This document shows, in pieces, positions 60,964 through 64,000 of a DNA stretch of 64,000 bases. The stretch's first letter is position 1; each line of letters starts with the position of its first letter. This stretch comes from Teredinibacter sp. KSP-S5-2 (GTDB lineage: Bacteria > Pseudomonadota > Gammaproteobacteria > Pseudomonadales > Cellvibrionaceae): positions 618,001 to 682,000 of the forward strand of contig NZ_CP120416.1 in NCBI RefSeq assembly GCF_032773895.1, written 5' to 3'. The notes below the pieces were generated by a model, which did not search any database, was not told the DNA's origin, and saw only the letters and a program-made list of their open reading frames with translations. The position numbers were made by a program, and so were the translations under genes.

Positions 60964-61875
60964 TTATTTTTGATTGGCAAGAAAAAGCATTAATGCCTTT
61001 TGTGCGTGGAGCCGGTTTTCTGCTTCATCCCAAACGATGGAGATTTTTTCGTCCTCCAGTAGTTCGGCACTGACTTCTTCTCCCCTATGGGCTGGTAGGC
61101 AATGCATGAATACCGCATCGGATTGAGCATGGCTCATTAATTCGTGGTTAACCTGGAAGTTGGCGAACTGCTTTTCCCGTTCCTTTTGCTCACTTTCCTG
61201 TCCCATGCTGGCCCAGACATCGGTTGCGACCCAGTCTGCTCCTTTAACCGCTTCTTCCGGTGTTCTGACAACGGTGACCCGGTCTTTATTGGCTTCAACC
61301 AGGCCTGCGTTGGGTTCGAAACCTTCGGGGCATGCGATACGAAGCTCAAAATCGCACAGTCGAGCGGCATTGATATAGGAGTGGCACATATTATTGCCGT
61401 CTCCCACCCATGCTACTACTTTGCCCTGAGGCGAGCCTCTATGCTCGGTGTAGGTTTGTATATCTGCTAATAGCTGACAGGGGTGGTAGTCATCCGTTAA
61501 GGCGTTAATGACAGGCACTTTTGAGTTGGCTGCAAATAATTCAATCGTTGCGTGATCGAATGTGCGGATCATGATCATGTCGACCATTCTTGAAAGCACT
61601 CTGGCAGAGTCTTCGACGGGCTCGCCTCGGCCAAGTTGCGTGTCTCTTGGTGATAGGAAAATAGCGCTTCCACCAAGTTGTGCCATACCGGCTTCAAAAG
61701 AGACGCGGGTGCGGGTTGAAGACTTTTCAAAAATCATCCCCAGGACCTGATTTTGAAAAGGCTCGTATATCTCCCCACTTCTAAGCGATTTTTTAAGCCT
61801 AATCGCATCCTGGATGATGTGATTAAGCTCGTCGGAAGAGAGGTCAAGTAAAGTTAAAAAGTGTCTTTTTGCCAT
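60964..61875 (-). CDS. argF: Ornithine carbamoyltransferase
   Basis: Makes citrulline from ornithine and carbamoyl phosphate in arginine synthesis. The 303-aa protein has the carbamoyl phosphate site [10 protein letters not shown] (about 52-61), the His-Pro-Cys-Gln type [11 protein letters not shown] (about 128-138), and the ornithine site [12 protein letters not shown] (about 263-274), with the catalytic Cys in HCLP. Start [20 protein letters not shown]. It follows argD after 25 bp, so the two form an operon. Confidence 0.96.
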   Translation of the reverse strand: MAKRHFLTLLDLSSDELNHIIQDAIRLKKSLRSGEIYEPFQNQVLGMIFEKSSTRTRVSFEAGMAQLGGSAIFLSPRDTQLGRGEPVEDSARVLSRMVDMIMIRTFDHATIELFAANSKVPVINALTDDYHPCQLLADIQTYTEHRGSPQGKVVAWVGDGNNMCHSYINAARLCDFELRIACPEGFEPNAGLVEANKDRVTVVRTPEEAVKGADWVATDVWASMGQESEQKEREKQFANFQVNHELMSHAQSDAVFMHCLPAHRGEEVSAELLEDEKISIVWDEAENRLHAQKALMLFLANQK

Positions 61876-61900
61876 GGCGTAATAGCCTTTTAATACCTGG

Positions 61901-63064
61901 TTAACTGTTCTGGATTAGCGTAACCACTGCATCCACAATGGTTTGAGCTTCATCATCAGTAATATTGAGTGGTGGAAGTAAACGAATGGTATTACCGCCT
62001 GCCACATTGATAAGTACTCCCAGTTCTTTTCCTTGTTCAACCAGGTTGCTACAGTCGATATTTAGCTCAATTCCAATGAGTAAACCGAGGTTACGAACTT
62101 GTACAACCTTTTCTGAATGCTCGAGCTGTTTATTGAATTGCGTCACCATGAGGTTGGCTATTGTGTTAACTCGAGTTAAAAATTCGGGGGTGTTGATTGT
62201 GCGCACAACGGCGTTGGCTGCTGCGCAAGCTAAGGGGTTGCCACCAAATGTGGAACCGTGGTTGCCTGGCTGCAGAATATGTGCGGCTTTGGGGCCGGTT
62301 AAACAGGCTCCGATAGGAACGCCGTTGGCTAAACCTTTTGCTGTGGTCAACACGTCTGGTTTCATATCTGTGTGTTGGAAGGCAAAGTATTTGCCAGATC
62401 TTCCGTTACCCGTTTGAATTTCATCCAATATCAATAACCAGTCTTGTTCGTCACAGAGTTTTCTCAGCTCTGAAAGATAGGATGGGTCGGGCACGTTCAC
62501 GCCGCCTTCGCCCTGAACTGGTTCGACCATCAGGGCAACGGTGTTACTTGTCGCAACCGACTTGATGGACTCAATACTGTTGTATTCCGCGTGGGCAAAG
62601 CCCTCGACTAATGGGAAGAAACCTTCTTTGACCTTGGGGTTTCCTGTGGCAGACAGGGTGGCCATGGTACGACCGTGGAAGCTCTTGGTCGTGGAAATTA
62701 TTTCCGGCTTTTCAATGCCTTTGCTTTGACCAAATTTGCGTGCGATCTTGATCGCCGCCTCGTTGGCTTCTGCACCCGAATTGGAAAAAAATACCTTTTC
62801 CAAACCAGAGATTTTGGTGAGTTGTTCCCCTAAAATGATTTGTGGTTCGATCAGATACAGGTTTGAACAGTGCACCAGCGTATTCGCCTGGTCGGTTATG
62901 GCTTGGGTGACTGCAGGGTGGCAATGTCCCAAGCCACACACAGCAATGCCTGAAATTGCGTCGATATAGCGCTTACCGCTTTGATCCCAGACATAAGCGC
63001 CTTGTCCTTTAACCAAAGTAGTAGTTCTTGAACCGTAGGTGTTCATTAGCGATGATACCGACAT
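61901..63064 (-). CDS. argD: Acetylornithine aminotransferase
   Basis: PLP enzyme of arginine (and often lysine) synthesis. The 387-aa protein carries [16 protein letters not shown] (PLP phosphate site, about 95-110), [14 protein letters not shown] (about 213-226) and the PLP lysine in [15 protein letters not shown] (about 242-256), with [12 protein letters not shown] after it. The ATG at 63064 gives [20 protein letters not shown] and has GGGGAA 8 nt upstream; an earlier frame start at 63079 is unlikely. A promoter and hairpin leader precede it. Confidence 0.95.
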   Translation of the reverse strand: MSVSSLMNTYGSRTTTLVKGQGAYVWDQSGKRYIDAISGIAVCGLGHCHPAVTQAITDQANTLVHCSNLYLIEPQIILGEQLTKISGLEKVFFSNSGAEANEAAIKIARKFGQSKGIEKPEIISTTKSFHGRTMATLSATGNPKVKEGFFPLVEGFAHAEYNSIESIKSVATSNTVALMVEPVQGEGGVNVPDPSYLSELRKLCDEQDWLLILDEIQTGNGRSGKYFAFQHTDMKPDVLTTAKGLANGVPIGACLTGPKAAHILQPGNHGSTFGGNPLACAAANAVVRTINTPEFLTRVNTIANLMVTQFNKQLEHSEKVVQVRNLGLLIGIELNIDCSNLVEQGKELGVLINVAGGNTIRLLPPLNITDDEAQTIVDAVVTLIQNS

Positions 63065-63087
63065 TCTTAAGTTCCCCAAAAAGAAAC

Positions 63088-63106
63088 AGGCAGCGGATTG
63101 CTGCCT
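63088..63106 (-). promoter_or_regulatory. Terminator-like hairpin in the argD leader
   Basis: On the minus strand AGGCAGC, AATCC and GCTGCCT form a perfect 7-bp stem followed by GTTTCTTTTTGG, then the argD ribosome site. It lies at the extreme 5' end of the proposed mRNA. It could be an attenuator or a 5' stabilising hairpin. No leader peptide is seen. Confidence 0.5.
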
Positions 63107-63118
63107 GGGTAAACGAGC

Positions 63119-63148
63119 ATTCTAAAAACAAAAACCGTGAGATTTCAA
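63119..63148 (-). promoter_or_regulatory. argD-argF promoter
   Basis: On the minus strand TTGAAA (63148-63143), an 18-nt spacer and TAGAAT (63124-63119) each match consensus at five of six bases. Transcription would start near 63112, about 48 nt before the argD ATG. Confidence 0.65.
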
Positions 63149-63175
63149 GGTTTTCAAATCAGATTTTGGCCATCT

Positions 63176-63469
63176 ATGCAGAAAAACGTTGAGAAGAACA
63201 GGTGTGCGCTCTGCGGACGCCGGGTGCCTTTGACTTTTCACCACTTGATTCCGCGAAAAGTGCACCGGAGAACGCATTTTAAGAAGCATTACAGCGGATC
63301 TGAATTGAATCGCGGTATTGAACTATGTCGCCCGTGCCACTCCTGTCTGCACAGGTTATTTGACGAAATGACTTTGGCGAGAGATTATTCAACCCTTACG
63401 GCCCTGTTGGGGAACGAGAAAGTTCAGCGGCATATTGCCTGGATTAAAAAGCAGCGCCGCAGTTGCTGA
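63176..63469 (+). CDS. Small HNH-endonuclease-like protein
   Basis: A 97-aa protein with a CxxC...HH...CxxC zinc and HNH-type core: CALCGRRVPLTFHHLIPRKV (about 9-28) and ELNRGIELCRPCHSCLHRLF (about 43-62). Such short proteins are common gammaproteobacterial HNH members of unknown function and need not cut DNA. I use ATG 63176. A GTG at 63137 is in frame, but its region overlaps the argD promoter. No strong ribosome site is visible for either. Confidence 0.8.
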   Translation: MQKNVEKNRCALCGRRVPLTFHHLIPRKVHRRTHFKKHYSGSELNRGIELCRPCHSCLHRLFDEMTLARDYSTLTALLGNEKVQRHIAWIKKQRRSC

Positions 63470-63569
63470 ATTTCCCCAGCCTCTCCTGTAGAATCCAATA
63501 CTTGACTAATCCACTAAGGTTTGGCCAAAAACTGAGCCTTTAAGAACCATTTACGAGGTATTTTTTCCC

Positions 63570-63896
63570 ATGGACATCATGGATACCATTAAGCAGCAAA
63601 TCGAAGACAACGATATTCTTTTATATATGAAGGGCTCGCCTAACGCCCCTCAGTGTGGCTTTTCTATGAAAGCCTCTCAGGCGCTGATGGCCTGTGGTAA
63701 GCGGTTTGCTTACGTTGATGTGCTATCTAACCCTGATATTCGTGCTAATTTACCCAAGTATGCTAATTGGCCAACTTTTCCTCAGTTGTGGGTGAAAGGT
63801 GAGTTAGTTGGTGGATGCGACATCATTACCGAGATGCATGAAAGTGGCGAGTTAAAAACTTTGGTTGATTCTGCTGCTGATCCTGAAGAAGAATAA
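63570..63896 (+). CDS. grxD: Monothiol glutaredoxin (Grx4 type)
   Basis: A 108-aa monothiol glutaredoxin that binds and delivers [2Fe-2S] clusters with glutathione, often with BolA. The CGFS active site is in APQCGFSMKA (about 27-36), the GSH-binding Lys in LLYMKGSPN, WPTFPQLWVKGELVGGCDII (about 70-89) holds the cis-Pro and GG loop. Length and order match E. coli GrxD (115 aa). It is expressed alone, about 100 bp after the HNH gene. Confidence 0.95.
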   Translation: MDIMDTIKQQIEDNDILLYMKGSPNAPQCGFSMKASQALMACGKRFAYVDVLSNPDIRANLPKYANWPTFPQLWVKGELVGGCDIITEMHESGELKTLVDSAADPEEE

Positions 63897-63908
63897 AAAA
63901 TTGCTTAT

Positions 63909-63933
63909 GCCACCTCTTATCGATTGGGGTGGC
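63909..63933. terminator. Hairpin between grxD and the convergent gene
   Basis: GCCACCTC (63909-63916) and GGGGTGGC (63926-63933) pair over eight positions with one wobble, 12 bp after the grxD stop. The following T-tract is poor. It separates grxD from the minus-strand gene ending at 63938. Confidence 0.55.
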
Positions 63934-63937
63934 AGGC

Positions 63938-64000
63938 CTATTTATTGATGTAGCGCCATAGTTGATCCATCCAATTTATCATTTCCCTGAGAAAGTGAAT
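63938..64000 (-). CDS. C-terminal end of a gene running off the right edge
   Basis: A minus-strand frame is open from the right edge for 20 codons (ending REMINWMDQLWRYINK) and stops at TAG 63940-63938, just beyond the convergent hairpin. The composition is protein-like, but 20 residues are too few to identify the gene. Confidence 0.4.
   Translation of the reverse strand: MHFLREMINWMDQLWRYINK

Overview
The window is a stretch of gammaproteobacterial chromosome of moderate GC content. The gene order ypjD/corB - ffh - rpsP-rimM-trmD-rplS - xerD - dsbC - hom - thrC - recJ is the arrangement known from Pseudomonas and from marine Cellvibrionaceae-type bacteria. With the exported Fn3-repeat protein, the AlgP-like histone-H1-like protein, class Ia nrdAB and a probable Gac/Rsm RNA, it suggests the order Pseudomonadales/Cellvibrionales. 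The genus cannot be fixed from sequence reading alone. I saw no tRNA, rRNA, insertion sequence, prophage or CRISPR array.

Layout. 1-5 kb: small conserved genes (QueD-like, NIF3-like, DUF3135, Nudix) and the membrane pair corB-ypjD. 5-9 kb: ffh and the rpsP-rimM-trmD-rplS operon, closed by a clear terminator. 9-11 kb: an exported Fn3-repeat protein and a helical lipoprotein, both on the minus strand with their own terminators. 11-20 kb: xerD, a lipoprotein-type dsbC, hom-thrC, recJ, an unknown exported protein and slyD. 20-24.5 kb: a candidate structured RNA before a parvulin gene, then DUF4332, HAD phosphatase, macrodomain, a frameshifted pcm and a YbaK-like gene. 25-30 kb: ald, prfC, an acyltransferase and an AI-2E-family transporter. 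30-38 kb: a lipoprotein/outer-membrane pair, HDOD-sthA, a pseudo-receiver protein and a chalcone-isomerase-like/TonB-C fusion. 38-46 kb: a cyclic-nucleotide-binding protein, a three-gene RND efflux operon, PilZ, and an AT-hook protein with 60-bp tandem repeats. 46-54 kb: LexA-controlled dinB, orphan exbD, gcvP, and cvpA-Nudix. 54-64 kb: a GGDEF response regulator, nrdAB, argD-argF, an HNH protein and grxD.

The most interesting item is the apparently gene-poor stretch at 53.57-54.16 kb. Its minus strand carries about 31 GGA triplets, 16 of them AGGA, several in the loops of short perfect hairpins. It is preceded by TGTAGG-N6-CTCACA, a close match to the GacA/UvrY activating site. This is the signature of a CsrB/RsmZ-type RNA that sequesters CsrA/RsmA. 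A 159-codon frame over it has Arg and Lys codon use unlike neighbouring genes and is probably not a protein gene.

Other regulatory sites fit their genes: a LexA box at dinB, two adjacent DnaA boxes and an NrdR-like box upstream of nrdAB, a 17-bp hairpin between nrdA and nrdB, and a terminator-like hairpin in the argD leader. All boundaries, promoters and RNA structures here were read by eye and not computed.
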